Source of the DNA: a virus
Virus record (IMG/VR): IMGVR_UViG_3300025789_000116
Span: 1-28,545 of that record
DNA: 28,545 nucleotides
Direction: 5' to 3' (one strand)
The translations under genes and the position numbers were made by a program. The notes under the pieces were generated by a model, which did no database searches, was not told the origin of the DNA, and worked only from the letters and a program-made list of their open reading frames with translations. Numbering within the stretch: position 1 is the first letter of the stretch; each line of letters opens with the position of its first letter. Of this stretch, positions 21,855-28,545 are shown one piece after another.

Positions 21855-22865
21855 ATGAGTATATACATTGATAGAGCATTTTTGCTTCGGGTATCCCCCA
21901 AACTCCCACGATTCACGCAGAAGAAGGAAGACCTTTATAACTTCCGTTGTCCTCTTTGCGGTGATTCTCAAAAGAATAAAACTAAGGCACGAGGATTTGT
22001 TTTTCGTAAGAAAGATAATTACTTCTATATGTGCCATAATTGTGGTGTATCTACCACATTTTATAACTTTCTAGATAAAGTCGATCCAACATTAACCAAA
22101 GAGTATGCTTTAGAACGGTATAAAAATGGAACACAAAATGCCAACACACCAACCCCTAAATTTGAACAAACTAAAGCGGAAAAACCGACCTTTCGAAAAA
22201 AATTATCATTGGAATCAATTGACTCGTTATCAGAAGAACATTTTGCTAAGGCATATGTTCAATCGAGAAGAATTCCCAAAGATTTTTATTCGCAATTATA
22301 CTTTGCGCCAGATTTCCGTAAATTTATCCAAGAATTTAATGTCGAACAAGAAGGCCTTAAAGAAAACGACCAAAGGCTCATTATTCCATTCTATGATGCG
22401 GAGAAAAACCTCGTTGCGGTACAAGGGAGGGCTCTCGGTGAGTCCAAACTCCGTTATATCACAATCAAGGTTAATGAAGATGTTTCCAAAGTCTATGGAT
22501 TAGATAGGATCGACCAGGACAAGATGATCTATGTGATGGAAGGTCCTATTGACAGCATGTTTATTGACAATGCTGTAGCCACTGCGGATTCTAACTTGGA
22601 ATCAATCATAAGTATATTTGACAAATCTAAAGTTACTTTGGTATTTGATAATGAACCAAGAAATAAAGAGATTGTCAAAAAAATTGAACACGCCATCGAC
22701 AACCATTTTAATATTGTTATTTGGCCAGAATTTATTGAAGAAAAAGATATCAATGATATGATCCTGTCCGGTTTTTCGCAGGATGAAATACAAGATATTA
22801 TACATAAAAATACCTTTCTCAATTTGAGAGCAAAAATGGAATTCATTAAGTGGAAAAAGATATAA
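21855..22865 (+). CDS. 61: DNA primase, T4 gp61-type
   Basis: A 336-residue primase of the T4 gp61 kind, which makes RNA primers for lagging-strand synthesis together with the gp41-like helicase. The zinc-binding domain has CPLCGD (32-37) and CHNCG (60-64), so Cys32, Cys35, Cys60 and Cys63 are the likely ligands. The TOPRIM-like catalytic part shows IYVMEGPIDSMF (225-236) with Glu229 and Asp233, and LVFDNEPRNKE (262-272) with Asp265 and Glu267. Length is close to T4 gp61. A sigma70-like promoter sits directly upstream, with a very short or absent leader. Its 3-prime end overlaps the next gene by 16 bases. Confidence 0.93.
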   Translation: MSIYIDRAFLLRVSPKLPRFTQKKEDLYNFRCPLCGDSQKNKTKARGFVFRKKDNYFYMCHNCGVSTTFYNFLDKVDPTLTKEYALERYKNGTQNANTPTPKFEQTKAEKPTFRKKLSLESIDSLSEEHFAKAYVQSRRIPKDFYSQLYFAPDFRKFIQEFNVEQEGLKENDQRLIIPFYDAEKNLVAVQGRALGESKLRYITIKVNEDVSKVYGLDRIDQDKMIYVMEGPIDSMFIDNAVATADSNLESIISIFDKSKVTLVFDNEPRNKEIVKKIEHAIDNHFNIVIWPEFIEEKDINDMILSGFSQDEIQDIIHKNTFLNLRAKMEFIKWKKI

Positions 22866-23320
22866 TTGAGTGGGTAAAACGAATTTCCAAAAAGCGTAAT
22901 GAACTTGGTGGATTTGCTATTTGTCCTTTTGCGCAAAAGGCACTTAAAGAAAAAAAAATATTTTGGTCATTCATAGGTTATGAACCATCAGCTTACATAA
23001 GTAGGTATATGGAGATGATGAATGAAGATTATGAAGTGGTGCTATTTTATAATCTGAAAAAAAACTTAACCAATGAGGACTGTATTGAATTAATCAACAA
23101 TCTAAACAAAAAATTCCCCAATATAGTATTTTTAAAAGACCATCCTGATAATCCTGGATTTATCAATGGCGTCAACACCAGTAATGGTGAATATCCGGTA
23201 ATTATTGCTCAACCGAAAGGAAAACTAAAAGATGCTAGGCTTGCTTTAGAGAAAACAAAATATTATGATGTATGGAGTGAAGAATATAAAAAAGAAATTT
23301 TGAGTTACGGCAACGAATAA
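22850..23320 (+). CDS. Conserved hypothetical protein, 156 aa
   Basis: A 156-residue protein starting at a GTG inside the primase gene; no ATG start is available before residue 34. The segment GGFAICPFAQKAL (20-32) with a CPF turn resembles a motif shared by some uncharacterised phage and bacterial proteins (DUF1415-like in flavour), and a late PVIIAQPKGKL strand follows. Cys25 is the only obvious reactive residue. It sits between primase and ribonucleotide reductase, a typical place for a small DNA- or nucleotide-metabolism accessory protein. Function is unknown, and the ribosome binding site is weak. Confidence 0.7.
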   Translation: MEKDIIEWVKRISKKRNELGGFAICPFAQKALKEKKIFWSFIGYEPSAYISRYMEMMNEDYEVVLFYNLKKNLTNEDCIELINNLNKKFPNIVFLKDHPDNPGFINGVNTSNGEYPVIIAQPKGKLKDARLALEKTKYYDVWSEEYKKEILSYGNE

Positions 23321-23340
23321 CAATAAGAAAGCGAAACAGC

Positions 23341-25128
23341 ATGGAATACCTAGGTATTAATATAGATTTAGAAAGAGATAAACTGTTTGATGAATTAGGC
23401 ATCAGACGATTAAAAGAAAGTTACATGAAAGAAGATGAAGAAAGTCCACAACACAGATTTGCATTCGTCAGCAAAACGTTCAGTTCCAATCCAGAGCATG
23501 CCCAAAGATTATATGATTATAGCAGTCAACATTGGCTTTCTTATTCTACTCCCATTTTATCTTTTGGTCGTAGTAAGCGTGGCATGCCTATATCATGCTT
23601 TCTCAATTATATCGAAGATACTGCGGAGGGTTTAGTTGATAACCTATCAGAAACTAACTGGCTCTCTATGCTTGGTGGCGGTGTTGGTATTGGTTTTGGC
23701 ATTCGGTCTGCCGATGATAAGTCTACTGGCGTTATGCCACATCTTAAAATTTATGATGCGAGTTCTCTTGCTTATCGCCAAGGTCGCACTCGGCGTGGCT
23801 CTTATGCCGCTTATCTTAGTATATCTCATCCTGATATCATTCCGTTCCTCGAAATGAGAAAGCCAACAGGCGACCCCAATGTTCGTTGCCTGAATCTGCA
23901 TCACGGTATTAATATCACCGATGACTTCATGCACATACTTGAAAAATGTATGTTGGATCCTGAAGCAGATGATTCTTGGGAACTAAAAGATCCACACACA
24001 GGTGAAGTTCGTGAAGTTGTATCCGCAAAACATCTTTGGCAACAAATTTTAGAATTGCGTATGCATACAGGTGAACCATACATTCACTACATTGATACAA
24101 GCAATCGTGAACTGCCAAAATTTCTAAGTGAAAAAGGTTTGAGAATTCACCAATCAAATCTTTGTTCTGAAATTATATTACCAACCAATGAACAACGCAC
24201 AGCAGTATGTTGTTTATCTTCTTTGAATTTGGAGAATTATGATGAATGGAAAAACAATAAGTTATTTCTCAAAGATGTTGCTGAAATGCTTGATAACGTG
24301 CTCAATTACTTTATTGCTAACGCTCCCGATGCTATCTCTCGTGCTAGATATTCAGCTGAGCGAGAGCGTTCCATTGGCATTGGTGCTCTCGGCTTTCATG
24401 CTTATCTACAGCGTAACGGAATTGCTTTTGAAGGAGTTATGGCCAAAGTTGCAAACAATAGAATTTTCAAAACTATTCGAGAGGGATTAGACGATGCCAA
24501 TTATGAATTGGGTAAAGAAAGAGGTGAAGCCCCTGATGCAATTGGTACTGGTCGTAGGTTTAGTCATGTTATGGCTGTTGCTCCCAATGCTTCTTCTTCC
24601 ATTATCATGGGGAATACTAGTCCTTCTATTGAACCTTATCGTGCCAACGCTTATCGGCAGGATACTCTTTCGGGTTCTTTCTTAAATAAGAATCGTTGGT
24701 TGGATAAAATCATCAAGGAGAAAACAAATGGTGATGAACAAGATTACGCTGATGCTTGGAGCTCTATTATTGCTAACGATGGGAGCTGTCAGCACCTTGA
24801 TATACTCTCTGATGCAGAACGAGATACTTTCAAAACCTCAATGGAAATCGATCAAAGGTGGGTTATTGAATTGGCTGCAGACCGTCAAGCATATATTGAC
24901 CAAGCGCAATCATTAAATCTGTTCTTTAGACCAGATGCACACATCAAATATATTCATGCTATTCATTTCATGGCATGGAAAAAAGGATTGAAAACTTTAT
25001 ACTATTGCCGTTCAGAGAAGATTGGTAAAGCCGATAAAGTATCTAAACGTATTGAACGCCAAGTTATTAAAGAACTTGATATGGAGCAAATTGCTCAAGG
25101 TAACGACTGCATAGCTTGCGAAGGATAA
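23341..25128 (+). CDS. nrdA: Ribonucleotide reductase large subunit, class I (NrdA)
   Basis: A 595-residue catalytic subunit that reduces ribonucleoside diphosphates to deoxy forms for phage DNA synthesis. Active-site residues are in place: Cys86 in GMPISCFL, Asn273-Cys275-Glu277 in SNLCSEI, the partner cysteine in AVCCLSS (290-291), the radical-transfer tyrosines in LYYCRSEK, and a C-terminal CIAC redox pair. It is much shorter than E. coli or T4 NrdA (about 750 residues) because the N-terminal ATP-cone is absent, so feedback inhibition by dATP is probably lost. The gene lies two bases before nrdB, forming a clear operon. Confidence 0.95.
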   Translation: MEYLGINIDLERDKLFDELGIRRLKESYMKEDEESPQHRFAFVSKTFSSNPEHAQRLYDYSSQHWLSYSTPILSFGRSKRGMPISCFLNYIEDTAEGLVDNLSETNWLSMLGGGVGIGFGIRSADDKSTGVMPHLKIYDASSLAYRQGRTRRGSYAAYLSISHPDIIPFLEMRKPTGDPNVRCLNLHHGINITDDFMHILEKCMLDPEADDSWELKDPHTGEVREVVSAKHLWQQILELRMHTGEPYIHYIDTSNRELPKFLSEKGLRIHQSNLCSEIILPTNEQRTAVCCLSSLNLENYDEWKNNKLFLKDVAEMLDNVLNYFIANAPDAISRARYSAERERSIGIGALGFHAYLQRNGIAFEGVMAKVANNRIFKTIREGLDDANYELGKERGEAPDAIGTGRRFSHVMAVAPNASSSIIMGNTSPSIEPYRANAYRQDTLSGSFLNKNRWLDKIIKEKTNGDEQDYADAWSSIIANDGSCQHLDILSDAERDTFKTSMEIDQRWVIELAADRQAYIDQAQSLNLFFRPDAHIKYIHAIHFMAWKKGLKTLYYCRSEKIGKADKVSKRIERQVIKELDMEQIAQGNDCIACEG

Positions 25129-25129
25129 A

Positions 25130-26116
25130 ATGATTAAAAAACACGAAACACAATTAACAGACGAAAGATCATATTTCAAACCATTCAATTATGCTTGGGC
25201 ATATGATGCTTGGTTGAAGCATGAGCAATCACATTGGTTGCACACAGAAGTTCCAATGCTGGATGATGTTAAAGATTGGAAAAAGAAACTTACAAAAGAA
25301 GAAAAACAATTTCTGACACATATCTTCCGATTCTTTACACAAGGTGACATTGATGTTGCTGGTGGATATGTTAAGAATTATCTTCCTTATTTCCCACAAC
25401 CTGAAATTCGTATGATGCTCTTGGGGTTTGCGGCAAGGGAAGCATTACACATTGCTGCTTATTCTCACCTCATTGAAACCTTAGGTCTTCCAGACACAAC
25501 CTACAATGAGTTTATGGAGTATGCTCAGATGAAAGAAAAACATGACTACATTATGGACATCAGTAGTAAAAATACTACAAAAGAGAACACTGCAACTCAT
25601 ATTGCTGTATTCTCGGCATTTACCGAAGGTATGCAGTTGTTTAGCTCTTTTATTATGTTACTTAATTTTCCACGACATGGCAAAATGAAAGGCATGGGCC
25701 AAATTGTTACTTGGTCAATCGTTGATGAAACACAGCACACCGAAAACATGGTGAAATTGTTCCGAACATATATACAAGAAAATAATGAGATTTGGAATGA
25801 TGAACTTAAATCTAGACTTTATACCATTGCAGAACGAATGGTAGAATTAGAAGATAAATTCATTGACCTAGCATTTAAGATGGGTGCAATGGAAGATTTA
25901 TCTGCCGAAGATGTTAAGAAGTATATTCGTTATATTGCAGACCGCCGTCTAATCTCATTGGGATTAAAAGGTGTGTTTAAAGTGAAAAGAAATCCTTTAC
26001 CATGGGTGGAGGAAATGATCAACGCACCAACACATACTAATTTCTTTGAGAACCGAGCAACCGATTATGCAAAGGGTGCTTTATCTGGAGATTGGGGTGA
26101 TGTATGGGCCAAATAA
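25130..26116 (+). CDS. nrdB: Ribonucleotide reductase small subunit, class I (NrdB)
   Basis: A 328-residue ferritin-like subunit that carries the di-metal centre and tyrosyl radical. Metal ligands are visible in AAREALHIAAY (101-111: Glu104, His107), FTEGMQLF (Glu166) and IVDETQHTEN (Glu200, His203), with a further Asp in GDIDV. Tyr111, four residues after His107, sits where the radical tyrosine of class Ia enzymes lies, so it is a tyrosyl-radical type. The gene follows nrdA directly. Length is slightly below E. coli NrdB (376). Confidence 0.95.
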   Translation: MIKKHETQLTDERSYFKPFNYAWAYDAWLKHEQSHWLHTEVPMLDDVKDWKKKLTKEEKQFLTHIFRFFTQGDIDVAGGYVKNYLPYFPQPEIRMMLLGFAAREALHIAAYSHLIETLGLPDTTYNEFMEYAQMKEKHDYIMDISSKNTTKENTATHIAVFSAFTEGMQLFSSFIMLLNFPRHGKMKGMGQIVTWSIVDETQHTENMVKLFRTYIQENNEIWNDELKSRLYTIAERMVELEDKFIDLAFKMGAMEDLSAEDVKKYIRYIADRRLISLGLKGVFKVKRNPLPWVEEMINAPTHTNFFENRATDYAKGALSGDWGDVWAK

Positions 26117-26125
26117 AGGTTAAAA

Positions 26126-26311
26126 ATGACACAAAAACAATTATCAGGAGATTGCTCCAATTGTGAATCAACATATAGCATAGCATTTATGGAAGAATTA
26201 GTATCTCAAGATTTGCCAGAGCATTGCCCATTCTGTGGTGAAATTATCGAAGAATTATCGGAAGACTATATAGAGGAAGATGATAATTTGGATGATGGAG
26301 AATGGGAATAA
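26126..26311 (+). CDS. Small zinc-ribbon protein, 61 aa
   Basis: A 61-residue protein with two CxxC pairs, Cys10/Cys13 (GDCSNCES) and Cys34/Cys37 (EHCPFCGE), which would bind one zinc ion, followed by an acidic tail (EEDDNLDDGEWE). Small zinc ribbons in T4-like phages may bind DNA, RNA or a polymerase, but no partner is visible here. It starts ten bases after nrdB and overlaps the next gene by ten bases. A glutaredoxin-like role is unlikely because there are two separated pairs and no thioredoxin fold. Confidence 0.8.
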   Translation: MTQKQLSGDCSNCESTYSIAFMEELVSQDLPEHCPFCGEIIEELSEDYIEEDDNLDDGEWE

Positions 26312-26748
26312 CTTGGCAATACAATGATAAAGATTTTACTGAAGATTTGATTGGTGATAATTACGGGTTCGTGTATCAGATAACTAATCTGACGAATGGT
26401 AGAAAATATATTGGGAAGAAATTTTTTTATTCTTCCAAAACCAAACAAGTCAAAGGTAAAAAGAAAAGATACAAAGCACCGAGTGATTGGCAAACTTACT
26501 ATGGAAGTAGTGCCGAACTAGCTAAAGATGTGTTACAATTGGGTCATGAACATTTCAAACGTGAAATTTTACATCTTTGCCAGTCCAAAGGCGAATGTGG
26601 TTATCTCGAAGCAAAAGAGCAATTTATCCGTGGCGTTATGGAAACGGATGAATACTACAACACTTGGATTATGGTAAGGGTGAGAAAATCACACATCAAG
26701 GACTATAATGCTCGACTTTCTCAAGATTTACAAGGACCAAAAAATTGA
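26302..26748 (+). CDS. GIY-YIG-like endonuclease domain protein, 148 aa
   Basis: The N-terminal part carries YGFVYQITNL (21-30) and GRKYIGKKFF (33-42), which correspond to the GIY and YIG strands of this nuclease fold, followed by a very basic loop (KTKQVKGKKKRYK) and SDWQTYYGSS. CGYLEAKEQF (about 99-108) could supply the catalytic glutamate. Similar stand-alone proteins are common in T4-like phages and may be nucleases in DNA metabolism or relics of homing endonucleases. There is no intron or interrupted gene beside it, which argues against an active homing role here. Its end overlaps the next gene by 41 bases. Confidence 0.85.
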   Translation: MGITWQYNDKDFTEDLIGDNYGFVYQITNLTNGRKYIGKKFFYSSKTKQVKGKKKRYKAPSDWQTYYGSSAELAKDVLQLGHEHFKREILHLCQSKGECGYLEAKEQFIRGVMETDEYYNTWIMVRVRKSHIKDYNARLSQDLQGPKN

Positions 26749-27055
26749 TTTCATGACTTTCTTTGAAGGCAATAAAGAAGATGAAATTTCAATTATGGGT
26801 CAAGAATATGCAAACTCAGGTGAACCTGTAGGTGCAAGTAGTATGGGTGAAGCATATCACATCATTCTGTTTAGAAGTCATGAAACGGAAGATAGATATA
26901 CCGATCTGGATTATTTCCAAGCCATTCTTTGTGACCCATTAGAATATATCTCAGGACTAATACCACAAGGCTGGTATGGTGTAATTGCTCGAAAAACAAC
27001 AACATCCGAACCCATTATTACGAAACTGCTTGCCAGATGTCGTGAATCCATGTAA
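26708..27055 (+). CDS. Hypothetical phage protein, 115 aa
   Basis: A 115-residue acidic protein without recognised domain. The C-terminal half (about residues 63-105) has a hydrophobic core with LDYFQAILCDPLEYISGLIPQ followed by GWYGVIARKTT. The ATG at 26708 has AAGGA five bases upstream and is favoured over the ATG at 26753, whose nearest Shine-Dalgarno is too far. The choice means a 41-base overlap with the GIY-YIG gene and probable translational coupling. It precedes RNase H after a 31-base gap. Confidence 0.7.
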   Translation: MLDFLKIYKDQKIDFMTFFEGNKEDEISIMGQEYANSGEPVGASSMGEAYHIILFRSHETEDRYTDLDYFQAILCDPLEYISGLIPQGWYGVIARKTTTSEPIITKLLARCRESM

Positions 27056-27068
27056 AATGTAATTTTTG

Positions 27069-27083
27069 AAACTTTGAAAGTTT
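27069..27083 (+). repeat. Inverted repeat in the leader of RNase H
   Basis: AAACTTTGAAAGTTT, a 7-base inverted repeat with a one-base centre, lies three bases before the ATG at 27087. It is too tight for a stable RNA hairpin but could be a protein-binding palindrome. It occupies the place where a Shine-Dalgarno would be expected, and none is seen. Confidence 0.35.
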
Positions 27084-27086
27084 GTT

Positions 27087-27929
27087 ATGATTTTAGTTGA
27101 CTTAAACCAAGTATTGCTTGCCGGGCTTATGGCACAAATTGCCAATCAAAAAGGCAAATTAGATGAACACCTAATTCGACACATGGTGTTAAATATTATC
27201 CGTAATCACATCAAGAATTTTAAAGGCGAATATGGTGAAGTAGTATTGTGTTGTGATAATCGTAAATATTGGCGCAAAGAATATTTCCCATTCTATAAAG
27301 CAAATCGTAAAAAGAACCGTGATAAGTCGGATTTAGATTGGCATTTAATCTTTGACATGCTTGCCAAATTTAAACAAGAACTCAAAGATAATTTCCCGTA
27401 CAAAGTGTTAGATATTGAAGGTGCTGAAGCGGATGATATTATTGGCACATTAGTACCACGAGTAAAAACGGACGAGAAGGTTTTGATTTTATCGAGTGAT
27501 GGTGATTTCTTACAATTACAAAAATATAGAAATGTAAAGCAATATAATCCGTCACAAAAGAAATTTGTAAAGTCCGAAAATCCAGCTCTAGAACTTAAAG
27601 AAAAGATTATTCGTGGTGATAAAGGTGATGGCATACCAAATATGTTTTCACCTTCCGATTGTTTTGTCCGTGATTTGCGTCAAAAACCAATCACACAAAA
27701 AACTTTAGAAAAATATTTGGTTGAGCAAGTCGATAACTATAACGAAAGTGATAAGGCAAACTTCTTCCGTAACCAAACATTAATTGACTTATCTTTTATT
27801 CCATCTGAGATTAAACAAAAGATCATAAATACTTATGATGAAGTAAAACCAGCATCGAGAAATAAGTTGTTAAATTATTTTATTGAACATAAACTTAAAA
27901 ATCTAATGGAAGTGATTGAGGAATTCTAA
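27087..27929 (+). CDS. rnh: RNase H / 5-prime exonuclease, T4 Rnh-type
   Basis: A 280-residue member of the FEN/5-prime nuclease family. It would remove RNA primers and adjacent DNA from lagging-strand fragments, working with the primase encoded upstream. Acidic metal ligands appear in order: Asp5 (ILVDLN), Asp57 (LCCDNR), the EGAEADD block (111-117), SSDGD (136-140) and RGDKGDGIPN (176-185), the helix-hairpin DNA-binding motif. YWRKEYFPFYKANR (61-74) matches the family helical arch region. Length is near that of T4 RNase H (305). The stop overlaps the next start. Confidence 0.93.
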   Translation: MILVDLNQVLLAGLMAQIANQKGKLDEHLIRHMVLNIIRNHIKNFKGEYGEVVLCCDNRKYWRKEYFPFYKANRKKNRDKSDLDWHLIFDMLAKFKQELKDNFPYKVLDIEGAEADDIIGTLVPRVKTDEKVLILSSDGDFLQLQKYRNVKQYNPSQKKFVKSENPALELKEKIIRGDKGDGIPNMFSPSDCFVRDLRQKPITQKTLEKYLVEQVDNYNESDKANFFRNQTLIDLSFIPSEIKQKIINTYDEVKPASRNKLLNYFIEHKLKNLMEVIEEF

Positions 27930-28351
27930 TGAAAAATATTTATGAAGTATTTGATGAGTTTGAACAAGCATCAAATAAAAAAGAAAGAATGGCAGTAATA
28001 CAAAAAAATCTATCTAAGCCCTTAGTAAAAGTGTTAGAATATACATATCACCCCGGTTATCAATGGAAGGTAAATGACCTTCCTGACAACTATCAACTAA
28101 AACCAATTCCGCAAGGAATGTCCTATTGTCAACTTGGTACAGAGTTGCGTAAGATTTATATGTTTCAACAAGGTCATCCTACGGCCGAAGCTTTAACCAA
28201 AAGAAAACAAGAAGAATTATTAATTCAATTACTCGAATCAATCGAGCCTCGTGAAGCTGAAGTTGTTATGGGAATTTTTCGAAAAAACCAAGGTGTAATT
28301 GGTCTAGATTATAAATTTGTAAAAGAGGCATTTCCCGATCTTTTACCCTAA
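27929..28351 (+). CDS. DUF6433-like conserved T4-like phage protein, 140 aa
   Basis: A 140-residue, mostly helical protein. Landmarks are IYEVFDEFEQASNKKER (3-19), a central LEYTYHPGYQWKV segment and a C-terminal part with LLESIEPREAEVV and a GIFRKNQGVIGLDYKFVKEAFP-like end. From memory it belongs to a family (DUF6433) kept next to replication genes in T4-like phages. No enzymatic motif is visible. It starts on the last base of the RNase H stop and ends on the first base of the next start, so co-translation is likely. Confidence 0.85.
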   Translation: MKNIYEVFDEFEQASNKKERMAVIQKNLSKPLVKVLEYTYHPGYQWKVNDLPDNYQLKPIPQGMSYCQLGTELRKIYMFQQGHPTAEALTKRKQEELLIQLLESIEPREAEVVMGIFRKNQGVIGLDYKFVKEAFPDLLP

Positions 28352-28545
28352 TGAATAAAAAAGAAAAAATAATAGTAATAACCGGTGAATTTGATCCTCT
28401 CGATAAAAGAGAATTAGATTTCATAAAAAAATGTAAACGTAAAGGTGATTGGTTAGCTGTCGGCATACATTCAGATTGGTGGATGATGTATTCTCGTGGC
28501 GGGTTTATGCAAAGTTATCAAACTCGCAGAGAAATATTATCCAAT
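28351..28545 (+). CDS. Cytidylyltransferase-like protein, N-terminal fragment cut by window end
   Basis: Sixty-five residues are visible; the gene runs off the right edge. IIVITGEFDPLDKRELDFI (7-25) has the GxFDPL strand-loop of the cytidylyltransferase-like fold, followed by GDWLAVGIHSDWW and a GGFMQSYQTRREIL segment (50-63) like the nucleotide-recognition part of glycerol-3-phosphate cytidylyltransferases. The HxGH motif that normally follows GxFDPL is replaced by DKRE, so nucleotidyl transfer may be lost or altered. Relatives in T4-like aquatic phages appear, from memory, to share this change. Confidence 0.8.
   Translation, partial: MNKKEKIIVITGEFDPLDKRELDFIKKCKRKGDWLAVGIHSDWWMMYSRGGFMQSYQTRREILSN

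Noticed and set aside
22126-22503. 125-codon + strand ORF inside the primase gene
   Set aside because: It lies in the primase core, whose frame is confirmed by motifs. There is no Shine-Dalgarno of note, and no third-position shift in the primase codons like those in the two accepted overlaps.
23636-23857. Hydrophobic + strand ORFs inside nrdA (also 24239-24490 and 24494-24685)
   Set aside because: They look like small membrane proteins, but they are frame shadows of nrdA; hydrophobic shadows are common in one alternative frame of AT-rich genes and there is no start-site evidence.
26302-26748. Active homing endonuclease
   Set aside because: The GIY-YIG-like motifs are present, but there is no intron, split gene or disrupted neighbour, and similar stand-alone proteins are common in T4-like phages.
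27824-27831. CATAAATA late-promoter-like octamer inside the RNase H gene
   Set aside because: It has a mismatch, lies within coding sequence of a probable early gene and about 100 bases before another early-type gene; chance is the simplest explanation.
1-28545. tRNA genes, CRISPR arrays, insertion sequences, integrase or attachment sites
   Set aside because: The window is almost fully coding. The longest gap, 9335-9457, contains no cloverleaf-like or repeat-spacer pattern, and no transposase or integrase motifs were seen in any frame of the supported genes.

Overview
The window looks like part of the genome of a T4-like tailed phage (a myovirus of the marine or freshwater type) infecting a Gram-negative host. 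It is AT-rich and almost gap-free, and every supported gene lies on the + strand. The T4 signature rests on a gp61-type primase, a T4-type RNase H, phage NrdA/NrdB, an exact T4-type late promoter (TATAAATA), and several proteins starting with a sequence like the T4 capsid targeting sequence. Gram-negative infection is indicated by a GH19 endolysin followed by an Rz/Rz1 spanin pair. No tRNA, CRISPR array, insertion sequence or integrase was seen.

Layout. (1) 6-2071: three genes of unknown function. (2) 2074-9334: ten tightly overlapping sugar genes, comprising glycosyltransferase-like proteins of several families, a small methyltransferase-like protein and a UDP-glucuronate decarboxylase (UDP-xylose synthase). 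(3) 9335-9457: the only sizeable gap, with a late promoter. (4) 9458-16995: a late operon of five proteins: a ligase-like nucleotidyltransferase candidate, a PD-(D/E)XK-like nuclease candidate, an NMNAT-like/P-loop kinase fusion and two long charged modular proteins. A small putative overprinted gene (12841-13098) lies inside the fusion. (5) 17028-19744: a probable virion protein, a lone GT4 glycosyltransferase, a conserved small protein and two more proteins with capsid-targeting-like N-termini. (6) 19745-21827: a small unknown protein, then a lysis cassette of GH19 endolysin, Rz with Rz1 fully embedded in another frame, a holin-like protein and a coiled-coil/membrane protein. (7) 21816-28545: a sigma70-like promoter, then DNA metabolism genes: primase, an unknown protein, nrdA, nrdB, a zinc-ribbon protein, a GIY-YIG protein, an unknown protein, RNase H, a conserved T4-like protein and a truncated cytidylyltransferase-like gene.

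How the parts may work together. The sugar cluster could make a xylose-containing or other glycan on virion, DNA or host envelope; the target is not visible. Four proteins between 9458 and 19744 begin M-x-[ST]-F-x-x-[FYL]-[IL]-x-E, closely matching the T4 peptide that sends internal proteins into the prohead and is cut by the gp21 protease. I infer that this region encodes a set of packaged, possibly ejected, proteins including DNA- and nucleotide-modifying enzymes. That set and the candidate overprinted gene are the most interesting parts of the window.
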